Assembly: GCA_963682175.1 (NCBI GenBank)
Contig: OY821787.1
Location: 23,104,501 to 23,168,500 of the forward strand
Reading direction: 5' to 3'
Length of the DNA: 64,000 nt
From: Triglochin maritima
Lineage: Eukaryota > Streptophyta > Magnoliopsida > Alismatales > Juncaginaceae
Shown: one piece after another, positions 48,391-59,644 of the stretch
Layout of the letters: each line of letters begins with the position of its first letter
Position numbering within the stretch: position 1 is the first letter of the stretch
The notes under the pieces: generated by a model
The model's input: the letters and a program-made list of their open reading frames with translations, nothing else
What the model was told of the DNA's origin: nothing
Database searches by the model: none
Program-made: the position numbers and the translations under genes

Positions 48391-48752
48391 CTACACAACA
48401 ACACAAACAATCCTGATATAAAATGAACACATATATAGTAATTTTATATTAACTGCTGCCTATTAACACAAATTAACCAAATCCAAAATCAACAGCAGAG
48501 ATGTTATATTCGTAGAACCACAGGTAAGATAAGCAGATCCACAAAATCACAAGAAACCCTTAAAATTCGGGCAACAACGGCCAAGATAAGCAGATCCACA
48601 AAATCACAAGAAACTGATGGCATCCTAGGTTGCACAATAGAAGCAAAATAACCTAGCACAATATATTGGAGGATGTGGTGTGCTAGAAGAGGTGTTATGG
48701 GGTTTATGTCTGAGGGGTTGGCTACCTAGGTTTTGACTAAAAAATAACAATT
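48391..48752. other. Spacer upstream of transposase gene
   Basis: This is AT-rich sequence preceding the transposase start on the minus strand, probably its 5' untranslated region and promoter. A segment with GATAAGCAGATCCACAAAAT and CACAAGAAAC is duplicated (48528-48560, 48588-48615). Confidence 0.4.
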
Positions 48753-49440
48753 ACCACATCGGATATGAAGGAAATCCGACGTGGTAGACCATTATCAATT
48801 TTGGGTTCTATTTGTTTTGGTTTAGATTCAAACCCCCTCCACAGAAATGTACCTCTCATCCAATTCATATAATTGTTCGACCGAAAATTGATATTGGATC
48901 TACCACGTCGGATGTCATCCATATCTGACGTGATAATGGGTCTACCACGTCGGATATGAAGGAAATCCGATGTGGTAGACCATTATAAATTTTGAGTTCA
49001 GTTTGTTTTGGTTCAGATTCAAACCCCCTCCACAGAAATATAACTCACATCTTATTTATATAACTGTTTGCCGAAAATTGATATTGGGTCTACCACGTCG
49101 GATGTCATCCATATCTGAAGTGATAATGGGCCTACCACATCAGATATGAAGGTAATCCGACGTGGTAGACCATTATCAATTTTGAGTTCAGTTTGTTTTT
49201 GTTCAAATTCAAACCCCCTCCATAGAAATATAACTCACATCTTATTTACATAACTGTTTTCCGAAAATTGATATTGGGTCTACCACGTCAGATGTCATCA
49301 ATATACGACGTTATAATGGGTCTACCACGTCGGATATGAAGGAAATCCAACGTGGTAGACCATTATCAATTTTGGGTTATGTTTGTTTTGGTTCAAATTC
49401 AAAACCCCTGCACAGAAATGTAACTCACATCCAACAAAAA
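48753..49440. repeat. 190-bp tandem array of hairpin units in CACTA-2
   Basis: Three full units and part of a fourth start at 48753, 48944, 49134 and 49324 (191, 190 and 190 bp apart). Each begins with an inverted pair, TACCACGTCGGAT then ATGAAGGAA then ATCCGACGTGGTA, a 13-bp stem with a short loop. A constant stretch with CAAACCCCCTCCACAGAAAT follows, and then a second, weaker pair (CCACGTCGGATG..CATATCTGACGTG). The words are those of the element's subterminal repeats. The array sits between the two genes, upstream of the transposase. Confidence 0.85.
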
Positions 49441-49789
49441 ATGACCAACACAAAAATGTAACTCGTATCAACCATCAACCGTGTCCAATACAGAAATGTA
49501 ACTCATATCAACCATTAACTCATTCATCCACTATTTAACACAGAAATGTCCAACACATATTTACATTCTATTTAGCTCATGTCCAACACAGAAATGTAAC
49601 TCATATTCATCCACTATTTAAACACAACATCAATCCACTAATTAAATACAAAATTTTAATGATTGTGATTATACTGTATTTTGTGAAATACGACTAACAA
49701 AGTAAGCAGACCACCTCTCTAGTGTTTCATCTATCTCTTCTTGCGAAAATGGTTGAAGGTCAGGTCCAAAAGTCTACAAAAATAAATTA
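49441..49789. other. Spacer with short ACAGAAATGTAACTC repeats
   Basis: A run of five short units around CCAACACAGAAATGTAACTC (49425-49600) continues from the last hairpin unit. It is followed by AT-rich sequence that is probably the 3' end of the second gene. Confidence 0.4.
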
Positions 49790-52580
49790 TATGTTTAAAT
49801 AATTAAAATAACCTAAAATGTGGAGTTACATATCGAAAAGATCTGTCGTAAATCACATTCATACAATCGCAAGTTGACAATTTGTTCCATATAAGTCATT
49901 ACGTAGTAACCACACATTGGTATTTCCAACTTGTTTACGGTACTACAACATTTACACGCACAAAAATCATGATTATATCGAAACGATGAAATGGATGCAA
50001 ATTAATTGTTTCATGGTTTACTTTAATAATGAACAAATTTACCTTCATGGCGTGCAAAGTAGTTAGCTTCTTCTTACTCCTTACACTCAACATTTTATAT
50101 ATATCCATGGCTCTGTCAAAATTACACAAATGGTTAGACGTTTAAATCAAATATGGAACTATTGAAAAATTAGTTAATAAATATAAATTAACTATACTAA
50201 AAGTAACTTACAACTGAATAATATTCTTTGATTTTCTTGGTTTATCTAATGCTAGAGGATCAAACCAATATGCAATATTAAGACTAGGAACCAAAACTGC
50301 CAACATCCAATGATCACTGTAAATCAAAGATGTTAAATAACTTGATTATACATCCTAAAACTAATATAATAAGTAATATAAAATATAATGAAATAGTTAC
50401 GCCTCCTAATATGGTGCTAGGAAAAAAAACTCTTTTTCAGACATAATCGTAGCAATCCCATGAGGCAATTCGTAGAGAAGCCTATTCAAAAAGAAATATA
50501 CCATAACTAATATCGAAGAATTGGTAATTGTCATAATTAATATTGCAAGGGGGTTTGAATATTACTTAATTTGAACTTGGATGATTGAATTGCACAACTT
50601 TTCCATCCTCAAATATTGCATGACATCGGATATTATGACATACAATGCAGATCCGATGCCAGCGTCCATCTTTTTTCCAACAATTTTTTTATTCATCACA
50701 CTCTCAACATCAGAATCTTCATCCTTATGTCGTATTAAATTGTATAACTCGTAACAAGTCAGAGGAAATTGTCTCTCGTCAAATACAATTCTAATTTCAG
50801 ATTGCTTGGATGTTGGACCTTCAGCCTTTTGAAATAAAAAAACTATATTATTAGAACTCCTTTACATGATTGCTATATATCAACCATTTAGGTTATTAAT
50901 AAATTTAAAGTTGATACCTTTGCAATTATTTTAATTAATGAACGAGGTCATTGCAACACCCATCCTTCAGCATCGCCCACCGTCTGAACTTCAGATTCAA
51001 GAATTGGTAGGAGTACATCACCACAGACAAATTTATCCAACGTCACGTTCAAATTCTTGGATTGAATTTGTTCACCGTGATACAACTTTAGTGTGTACAC
51101 CTTCCCATATGCTACAAGTTGCTTATCAGGATCATTCACAAATAGTTCACATTGGGCTCCATCCTATAAAATTCAAAACAAATTTATCACATGTATTGCA
51201 ATGAAAAGCAAAAAATAAATACTTATAATTTGTAATTTTACCTCAAAATAGCCAAGTGTGTCCTGCTCAGATACTTCTTGGGGGAACAACTGTGCAAGTT
51301 GTACACTGGAAGCAGTACGGGGGTGGGTACATCTGTGGCAATATCAGAGGCGATATGAGTGAAAACTGCAAGGTGTTTATACAAAGTCTTCACCAGGTTT
51401 TCCAGGCGATGGATCTTCTCGTCACATATGACGTGATCAACTTTGGAATGACTTCGTGAGGATGATGATGATGACCCATAATACTGACGTACTCCTATTC
51501 GACTACCTACACCACGTATTCGCCCAGGATGCTCCGGCTTACCAAGGCTGTCGACAATATATCATTTCTTCCATCTGATACAAATTCTCCTTGGGAAGCT
51601 TTAATTGAAAGTTCATCCTATACAAAATTAATTTAAAATCATATTATTAATTAATAACCATATACGTACACAGAGCATAAAAATAAAAGTTAACTTACAA
51701 TCTTGAGGCAACTACTCTAGACTCTTCATTAATGTATCTGCCTTCTGGAGTATTACACGCTCTCTTCCACTTTTCTTCTCTAGATATCGGAGATGGAGGT
51801 GACAAATTACTTGTCTGCTCATCACTCATACCCGCTTCCAAAGCTTCTTCTTTTTTTTGGAAATTTTTTCCATCATCATATCTTCCTCAAGTTTGCGGTA
51901 AACCCCTCTAAACAATCTATGCTGAAACTTGTTAATAGATTGTGGTTTCTTGTTCTTCTCTCGTATTTCCTGAAAAGGAATATAATGGATTAATTATCAA
52001 AATAAAAATTATAAATTCTACGAAATAAAAAGATAAATTAAATAATACCAAAAATTCAGGAGAAAGTCTGGTTCTTTGGAACTCAGCCCATGTTGTCGGC
52101 AAAATGAAACTATAAGTAGCACAAGGGTCACGGTCCTTATATTCCCCAAAGATAAATATGCACATGAGCCTTGTTTTGAAGTCTTTCGACCAGTTACCAA
52201 CATAGGAAATCCACTTCTTCAACGCTTTAGTGGATTCAAAAATGAATTTAGCCTACAACCAATAAAACACTTCAAAATCAGAATCAATAAGAGATGAAAT
52301 TTTAAATCAAACTAACAAACAAATACGTACCATTATATCCTACCAAATTTGTTCTTTTAGAGAAGAATCAACTAGTGACCAATTTTCAATACAAATATCA
52401 ACTTTGGTTCTAGCGACAATACCCAAATAACTAGGCCAATAAATTTTATTATCTCTGATCAGCTCTAAGAGACCATCAAAGTCCAAAAGCAATGGACCTT
52501 CACGTTTTATTTTTGTTGAAACTCTAACATAAGAGTTGCTCCACTTGGAGGAACCGAAGTCGAGGCTTCATCGCTATTTT
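49790..52580 (-). pseudogene. Second CACTA gene: Transposase_24 - DUF8039-like - Ulp1 (C48) peptidase
   Basis: This is a spliced minus-strand gene. Exon pieces in order: LLLDFDGLLELI..PSYLGIVART..VDICIENW (52510-52330); WISYVGNWSKDFKTRL..EFQRTRLSPEF (52255-51970); HRLFRGVYRKLEED (51910-51715); ALGKPEHPGRIRGVGSR (51610-51260). Those are Transposase_24. Then DKQLVAYGKVY..DVLLPI..VQTVGDAEG (51139-50945; DUF8039-like), a linker, and an Ulp1-like domain: DHWMLAVLVPSLNIAYWFDP (His and Asp; 50313-50214, bounded by TTTACAG and GTAAGT) and MCGYYVMTYMEQIVNLRL with the catalytic Cys (about 49900-49840). Nonsense codons (for example TAG after KEQIW and after FFLAPY) break it. Ulp1 domains remove SUMO-like modifiers; a role in transposition is unproven. 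Confidence 0.75.
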
Positions 52581-53340
52581 AGGGGCAATTTTTCTTACTA
52601 GGAGCAATTAATTTGAAAGAAGTAGAAAAAAATCATGACAAAACAATCAGAAAATTCTATCAATTCAATGATGTCCAAATTCACCATCCATGTCAGAAAT
52701 AAAACAACATATCTCAGCCCCAATTCAGACTAATATTAAATATCAGATTTAAGCACAACTAAAATAAGAACTCAACCCAACTGTGGTGATCAAATTCATA
52801 ACAAATGCAGCACAAGACAGCGAGATATTCAGCAAGAATTAAGGATAAAAATGCAGAAAATTAAGCAGATAAAAAATTGTAATTGACTTGTTAATTTACT
52901 GTTCGACTTGATTTCTTGCTTTCACAAACCAACCAAAGTATTAACTTATAATTAGGATGCCAAAATCAAAAATTTCACGTAATAGTTCTTAAACATTTAA
53001 CTATAAATCACTGTTTAATTTTTTTGGTCTAACACATACCACAACAATCGCAAAATCTAATAGGAGTCTAACACATACCACAACAATAACAAAATTGAAA
53101 AGAAATTAGATTGCGCAACCACAAAAAACAAAATTTACATATTAGATTATATTCGATTGATAACGAAATGCATTTATACCTGCAGAAGGCCGGAAGGGGA
53201 AGGGGACGTCGCACGGTTAAGAAATGCCACAGGGGAAGTTGTCGGAAGGGGAAGTTGCCAGAAGGGGAGGTTACCAGAAGGGGAACGAAATGTCGACGTA
53301 AGGGTTTTGTGACCGTTGAATGCGGCGCGTAAGGGTTTTG
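52581..53340. other. Upstream region of second CACTA-2 gene
   Basis: No domain is recognised. At 53190-53290 a GGGGAAGTTGCCAGAAG-like unit of 16 bp repeats about five times. This may be first exon, 5' untranslated region or promoter of the second gene. Confidence 0.35.
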
Positions 53341-53818
53341 TTTAGGTTTTCGAATACCCTTCCATGTCGGATTAAGTTAACCCTGACGTGGAATACCCCC
53401 TAAAATATCGGCTTTATTACACACCGACATGGTATGGTGTATATTATTTTTCAAAGAATTTTTAATAATGGACACTACCACGTCGGATTTCGTGGACACC
53501 GACCTGACAGACCCCTCCTACCACGTCGGATTAAGTAATCTGACATGGTAGGGTATTAATTATTTTAAAGAAATAGAAAATGGAGCCTTCAACGTCGAAT
53601 TATGTAAACACCGACTTGGAAGACCCCCTACAACGTCGGAGTTCTAAATCCGACGTGGTAGAGTATTAATTTATGACGTCGGCTCTCATGACAGCTGACA
53701 TGGTAAGGTGTCTTCCATGCCAGTGTTGTAATGTTTGACGTGGTAAGGTGTACGTCACGTCGGAGTGTCAATATTAGACGTGCTATGGTAGACGTTGTAG
53801 ACATATTTTCCAGCAGTG
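53341..53818. repeat. Right subterminal repeats of CACTA-2
   Basis: About 15 copies of CCACGTCGG / CCGACGTGG words in alternating orientation, ending in the terminal repeat at 53818. They mirror the left end. Confidence 0.8.
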
Positions 53819-54987
53819 AAAACATTTTTGTTATTTGGGTAACTATAATGTCTTGCTAGATACTGTTTATAGTTTATGATATAATGTGTTTTATATCATT
53901 GCCAACCTAACTAAGATCCTCCTATATGTCACACCACAAAATTGGGAAATAAGAAATATAATTTTATATTTTATACAATGTATTAAGTTTCGTGTGTTAT
54001 GAAATAATATACATGTGGTAAAATAATAAATTCAATATGTCGAGAAAACGATATGGTTAGAATAATAAATAAATTCGTATGAGATGTATATATATTTTGG
54101 GGTATATTGTTTTGACATTATATATGATAATATATTACATGAAATAATGTGACTTGCAATATTATAACATATGAATTTGATAAAACCCCAAATTCGATTT
54201 TTTGTTGGATATTAATCGAAAATTTGGTGGAGTTAAAAACAATGAAAAATGGTCCAACTGTTTGACCACGTTTTTGCATATATTAATAACATAATTTTTA
54301 TTGATTAATTGCTGGATTTAATCCACATTGGTCAAATGTAGTTATGGTATGATGATGTCGCAAAATAAACAAGAGACCATGTGCAAAGTGGTTTGCACAT
54401 GATGTGGTTTACTGGAGATGTAAACAAGAGATCATGTGTAAGTGGTTTGCACATGATGTGGTTTAGTGGAGAGATTAATAAGGGATCATGTGTAAGTGGT
54501 TTGCACATGATGTGGGTTAGAGGACATCCTATAAATAGATCCATCCTCCATTCATTGTTAATACAAATGCAAAAATTCTCTCTCTCCCTTACCACCCCAT
54601 TAATCCATCCGAAAATTCTCTTAATTATTCAAGTTTTTGGAGATTAAATTCTTAGGAGCTTTAGAGGTTAGTAGCTAGATTCTAACATTGATTTAGAGAT
54701 TGATTGACTAGCTCATTTCTCTCTAATCTTGTTTAGAGTTTGGTGAACACTTGGAGGCGAATCAGCAGATGATTCAACGGGCAACGCAACTCCGGATCTT
54801 CAGAAATGTTTTAGAGAACCTTTGGGTATGATCTTCTTCTATTTATTTTAATATATTTGTAGATTACATGATATTAAAATAATTATAAAATAATGTACAT
54901 GAAATCGTCGAAAATATGGAAATTGATCTTGTATGCAAGTATAAAAAAGTTAAAATATATAAATACATAGGGGCACGAAATCCTACA
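53819..54987 (+). repeat. 3' LTR of copia element, part after CACTA-2
   Basis: It continues the LTR from 42420 and ends GCACGAAATCCTACA. Three 54-56-bp tandem units (from 54366, 54422 and 54476) lie just upstream of the TATA box at 54530, against two in the other LTR copies. Confidence 0.88.
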
Positions 54988-55379
54988 TATACCACGTCGG
55001 TTATAAAACCGACGTGATATGAAGGTATATCACATTGGTATTCAAAAATCGACGTGATAAGGTAGGCATACCATGTTGGTTTTTCTGAAATTTGACGCAT
55101 ATGTGTAGGCGTACCACGTCATTTTTCAACAAATCGACATGATATGCTTGCCTTATTACGTTGGTTTTTGAATAATTGACGTAGAAATTCCTGCTTGAAC
55201 AAAAAATATTAATATATTCTTTATATTTTATATACATGTTATATCAATTCCTCGATTCTTATTTAAAGAAACACAAAACACCCAAGAGAATATCACAAAA
55301 GAGCCATGAAGATCTGGGGTCCAAACGAAGAGAAGATGCTTCACCTGCAAAGCATTCAAAATTCTTTTGAGATGATAAT
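54988..55379. repeat. CACTA-1 subterminal region, continued
   Basis: 54988-55190 carries inverted TACCACGTCGG / CCGACGTGATA words, decaying with distance, as expected for the inner side of a CACTA left end. 55200-55379 is sequence of unknown origin and may begin the captured segment. Confidence 0.55.
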
Positions 55380-57246
55380 TGTAGGATTTTGTGGTTTTTT
55401 TATAATTTTAAAAATTTAACAAGCATTTAGGATCGATTTTCATATTTTTCAACAATTTTATGTACAAAATTCCTAATTGTGTTTCAATATATATAATAAA
55501 CTATTTAATATTGAAATACATGGATTGTATCATACCTATGGGATTAACAAATCCCTCTTACCAATCGGAAGTCGGGTTGCACTTCGGATCACCTCGGAAT
55601 TACCTCCAAGTGTTTACCAAACTCTAAACAAGATTAGAGAAATCGAAACTAGTCCATCAATCTCTAATACGAGATTAGAATCTAACTAATAACCCCTACT
55701 ATGCTCCAAAGAAATTAATCTCTAGCACACAATTAAAACTAAGAGAATTTCGGATGGAATGATGGAGAAAATTGGAGAGAAGAATTTTCCATTACTATTA
55801 ACAAGGAAGAGAGGAGAGACCTTTTTATAGGATTTACTCTAACCCACATCATGTGCAAACCACTTACACATGATTCATTGTTAGTCTCCCCACTAAACCA
55901 CATCATGCGCAAACCACTTTGCACATGATCTCTTCTTTGTTTTGTCACATCATCATCCCATAACTACCTTTGACCAAGGTGTATTAAGTACAATAATTAA
56001 TCTGTAAAAATTCTCTTATTAGGATATGCAAAAACGTGGGCAAACGGTTTAACCATTTTTCACTGTTTTTGACTCTACCAAACTTTTTTTTTAATATCCA
56101 ACATAATTTGGACTTTGGGGTTTTAGCAAATTCATATGTTATAATATTGTAGATCACATTATAACATGTAATATATTATCATATATAATGTCAAAACAAT
56201 ATACCCCATAATATATATAAATCTCTTACGAATTTATTTATTATTCTAACCATGTCATTTTTACGACATATTGATTTTATTATTTTACCACATGTATATT
56301 ATTTCATAACCCAAGAAACTTAATACATCATATAAAATATAAAATCATATTTATTATTTTCCAATTTTGTGGTGTGACCTATAGGAGTATCTAAGCTATG
56401 TTGTCAATGATATAAAACACATTATATCATAAACTATAAGCGGTATCTAGCTACACATTATAGTTACTCAAACAACAAAGATGTTTTGCTCACTCGAACT
56501 AAACAGGATCCACTTAGTGATATGTAAAATATCACTTGTGTCTATTCCTTGCTTCATGATATTGAGAATATTATACAAAGTAGAAATGTGTCATCTTTGT
56601 ATTATATATTCATTTCTTGATCTCTCAAGCTTATTACAAATATGTAACTATACATAAGTTACATTGTGCACATTATAATTTCACGTTATCCAGGGGCCCA
56701 ACAATATAATAACTCAAGTCAAGAGGGGCAATAATCTTTTGACATATCATCTTTTCCGGCACAAGTCATGTATAACTAACTAATACATTTATCACTATAC
56801 TCATTGATAGTTTTTGATAATAATCAAATCATACACTCTTTATGTGAAAAGATATAGGTCTCATATCTTAGGATTCAAAGACACAACAAAACATTAATGA
56901 CACAAACATAATTTCATAATATTTCATTTGCTACGTCAATTCAATATATGAAAGAAACATTTTCCATTTCATAAACTCATGTTGTTAAATATTTGTAGAG
57001 CTACAATATCTCTCTTAACCAACATGACAATCTTATCTCGATGATTATTGTTCCATGTTAATCACCATGATTGTGAATTACTTTTGATTTATGTAAACCA
57101 TTATCTTTTAGAGCTCTACGGTTAATGACCAAGAGCTTATTCCTTGACAATTCCAAAATACGAATACATTAATCAAGGAACAAATTAATGTTCAATTCAT
57201 AATAAAAGACATTTAAAAGTAAAACTTTTAGAACACATTCATTTCA
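55380..57246 (-). mobile_element. Solo copia LTR
   Basis: This 1867-bp LTR on the minus strand (TGAAATGAATGTGTTC...AAAATCCTACA) is flanked by a perfect 5-bp duplication ATAAT (55375-55379, 57247-57251). It belongs to the same family as 37277-39142 but is more diverged, with two U3 tandem units near 55845-55950. No primer site or interior is present. Confidence 0.92.
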
Positions 57247-57251
57247 ATAAT

Positions 57252-57698
57252 AGAATAACGGAAACTGAAAATGAGTGTTGTTTAGGAAAGGAAGAAACGA
57301 AAGGACATCTAAGACAGTTCAGCTCATCAACCAAGATTTACAGATCAAGCGAAAATTAATAAAATAGTGCAAGTTCAAATGAAAATATAGCTCGTTACTG
57401 AGCCGTGGGAGATATAATTTCACCACGGTACTTCATAGTCTCAAGATGTAACCACATCATGACTAACGGTTAGCAGGAAATTCATCAAAATATGAGATGC
57501 AATTTCTCCATAAAGTACTAAGTGTTTTGTAAAGCAACATCCAGCCGACAACCCAAGAAAGTTTTTTTGAACGGCATATGCAGAAGAAAGTTTAACCTTG
57601 TTCTCCACAATTAACACCCCATCACATCCTCTTGAAAACTATGGACTTATACATCATGTTTGTTGTTTAGATCCAATAAATGTAGTTGAAAAGGTACT
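57252..57698. other. Interior of CACTA-1, unidentified
   Basis: This sequence is of ordinary complexity with no repeats and no recognised domain. It may be part of a captured host gene on the minus strand. Confidence 0.3.
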
Positions 57699-57701
57699 TG
57701 T

Positions 57702-58292
57702 CACTAGTGCAGAAAAGCCCATAGACGACGGATATACAGGGGTATAGACGTCGGATTTCGGCGGTCTAAGTACTCGACGTATATAGTGTATAGACGTCGG
57801 CTATATACGACCGACGTCTATTATCTGTTCAATTAACCCCAAAAAAAATCATTACATCCCATATCGGGCATTCTGCACTCACGTTAATAAACCCCAAGGT
57901 GCTCAAGTGCCCCAATTGCCAATCTTTTGACAAATAATCACGAATATCAAGCCCAACATGCCCAGGTGCTCCAAGTTGTTCGCGTTCAGCAGTAAATGAG
58001 TGGTGGAGTACATCAACCACACTAACAAAAATAAATTTTCCGATGTGGGGCTAAACTATTACACCCTATAGACGTCGGATCTATAGATTGACCGACGTCT
58101 ATACACACAACACGACCTATAGACGTCGGTCATGCTATACATCCGACCTCTATACATTGAAATAACAATAATTAATAAAATAATATGCCCTATAGACGTC
58201 GGCTACCATATACAACCGACGTCTATACATGGGTAAATAGTAAAAAAAATGTTGCATCCATTTCAAGCCCAAGTTGTCAATCTTTTGACCAT

Positions 58293-58328
<36 letters not shown>

Positions 58329-58803
58329 ACTTGCATTTTGTAGTGTGGTACCAATCTCTCATTTAGAAGTAAAGGAGTGATGGAGTACTTCAACTCCACC
58401 AATAAAAAAATTTCTCCAATGTGGGACTAAACTTCAACACATGCGACCATACACACACATGTGATAGTTACATTGATGTAACTATTTTTAAATCCACATT
58501 ATTCTTATACAAAATAAATCCCAAAAATTGCGTTAATTCTTATACAAAATAAATCCCAAAAAATTACGTTAATTCTTCCACGAAATAAATCCCAAAAAAT
58601 TGTGTTAATTCTTATACAAACTAAATCCACATAAATTCTTATAGGAAATGAATCCAAAAAATAAACAAAAAATATTTTCTTCTTTCAGGAGGTATAGACG
58701 TCGATTATACTAAAAAACCGACGTTTATACAAACCTATAGACGTCGGATGTTTTTATATCCGACGTCTATTCGGTGACATCTATTGATCATTCTGCATTA
58801 GTG
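57702..58803. mobile_element. CACTA-3: 1.1-kb non-autonomous CACTA element
   Basis: Ends CACTAGTGCAGAA (57702) and, from the right, CACTAATGCAGAA (58803) are flanked by a perfect 3-bp duplication TGT (57699-57701, 58804-58806). Inverted ATAGACGTCGG / CCGACGTCTAT words occur near both ends. No transposase is present. Inside are two diverged copies of a segment ending TCCAATGTGGGACTAAAC-like, an (AT)n run at 58291-58325, and a tandem array at 58489-58640. Confidence 0.92.
58489..58640. repeat. ~41-bp tandem repeat in CACTA-3
   Basis: Four units of GTTAATTCTTATACAAAATA followed by AATCCCAAAAAATT, each with small changes. Confidence 0.75.
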
Positions 58804-58806
58804 TGT

Positions 58807-59644
58807 AAAAAACTATAGTTCAAAAGGACTAGTAGCGGACCAATAACCCACATCATGGGTTCATTATTTCCTTCGAATTTTCCTTTTTTCTACGTAACGG
58901 ATTCCCAACTGGGAGAAAAAAAGAATACAGCACGGCCAACTCCTCTGACTTTTGAAACTTCTTAATTGTCCCCAGAGGAACAACCGCAATTGGCTTAAAA
59001 AATAAAATTTCCTATACACGATCCAAACCCAATTTCAATATATCATCTCACCATGCACAAATTCCTATACAAGAGCAAAAAGCGCATTTGTCTTCTCATC
59101 GTGTGGTAATCCTTCAATAAGATAAGTTATTTCTTATTACCATTTACAAATTGCAGCTTCACATGAACCCCTCATTTCAAATTAGTATCACATAGTTCTA
59201 TAACCAGTCTGCCAACATGAACCCCTCATTTCAAATTAGAATCACTCCCCGATGCATATACCACAATTTGAATTGAGGGGTAAAATGAAATAGGCTGATA
59301 GTTCAAGAGGGCAACTTGCCACTCAACTTAATATCAATGGCACCTTACATGATTACAATTCCAAACAATTGCTTTCCATAGGGCGTTTTCCGCATAATGA
59401 TAACCAAATATATTCCATTATCTTAACATGGTACCCGGTCAAGTTACGTATTCTTACTTGAATCATACTAAATCACCTCTATAACTTGAATGTTACCAAC
59501 ACGAAACTACTGCGAAGCATGTCACATCCTGAAAAACACATTTTGAACAAAAAAACTCAAATCGGCGAATGAACACGTAAACAATAAAGTAGCATAAAAC
59601 CAGATCTTTAAGGGTGAAAAAATGACATTTTTCCGTCCGCGCCT
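58807..59644. other. Interior of CACTA-1, unidentified
   Basis: No domain is recognised. A segment ACATGAACCCCTCATTTCAA followed by ATTAG is present twice (59163-59190 and 59215-59242). It may be intron or downstream part of the minus-strand gene piece that follows. Confidence 0.3.

Larger units (their letters stand above)
42421..53818. mobile_element. CACTA-2: 11.4-kb CACTA (En/Spm) transposon
   Basis: The ends read CACTTGTGCAAAAAAGGG (42421) and, from the right, CACTGCTGGAAAATATG (53818). The 3-bp target duplication AAA flanks it (42418-42420, 53819-53821). The 5' LTR shows the empty site (GAGCAAAACATC, 38024-38035), which confirms both edges to the base. Both ends carry inverted CCACGTCGG words. 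It holds two minus-strand genes: a TNP2-type transposase (43097-48390) and a Transposase_24/Ulp1 gene (about 49790-52580), separated by a 190-bp hairpin array. Without the solo LTR it is 9.3 kb. Both genes carry stops, so this copy is not autonomous now. Confidence 0.93.
37277..54987 (+). mobile_element. Ty1/copia element inserted in CACTA-1
   Basis: This is a plus-strand element: 5' LTR 37277-39142, primer site, leader, first part of gag (40589-40790), a piece of an Athila-like LTR (40792-41742), and a 3' LTR lacking its first ~465 bp (41743-42420, resumed 53819-54987 after CACTA-2). The rest of gag and all of pol are gone. Flanking bases are GATAT and TATAC, so there is no clean 5-bp duplication, but the flanks on both sides carry CACTA-1 subterminal words. 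The 3' LTR was later hit by CACTA-2. Confidence 0.7.

Noticed and set aside
48753..49440. CRISPR-like array
   Set aside because: Units are 190 bp with diverged copies inside a plant transposon; there are no short unique spacers or cas genes.
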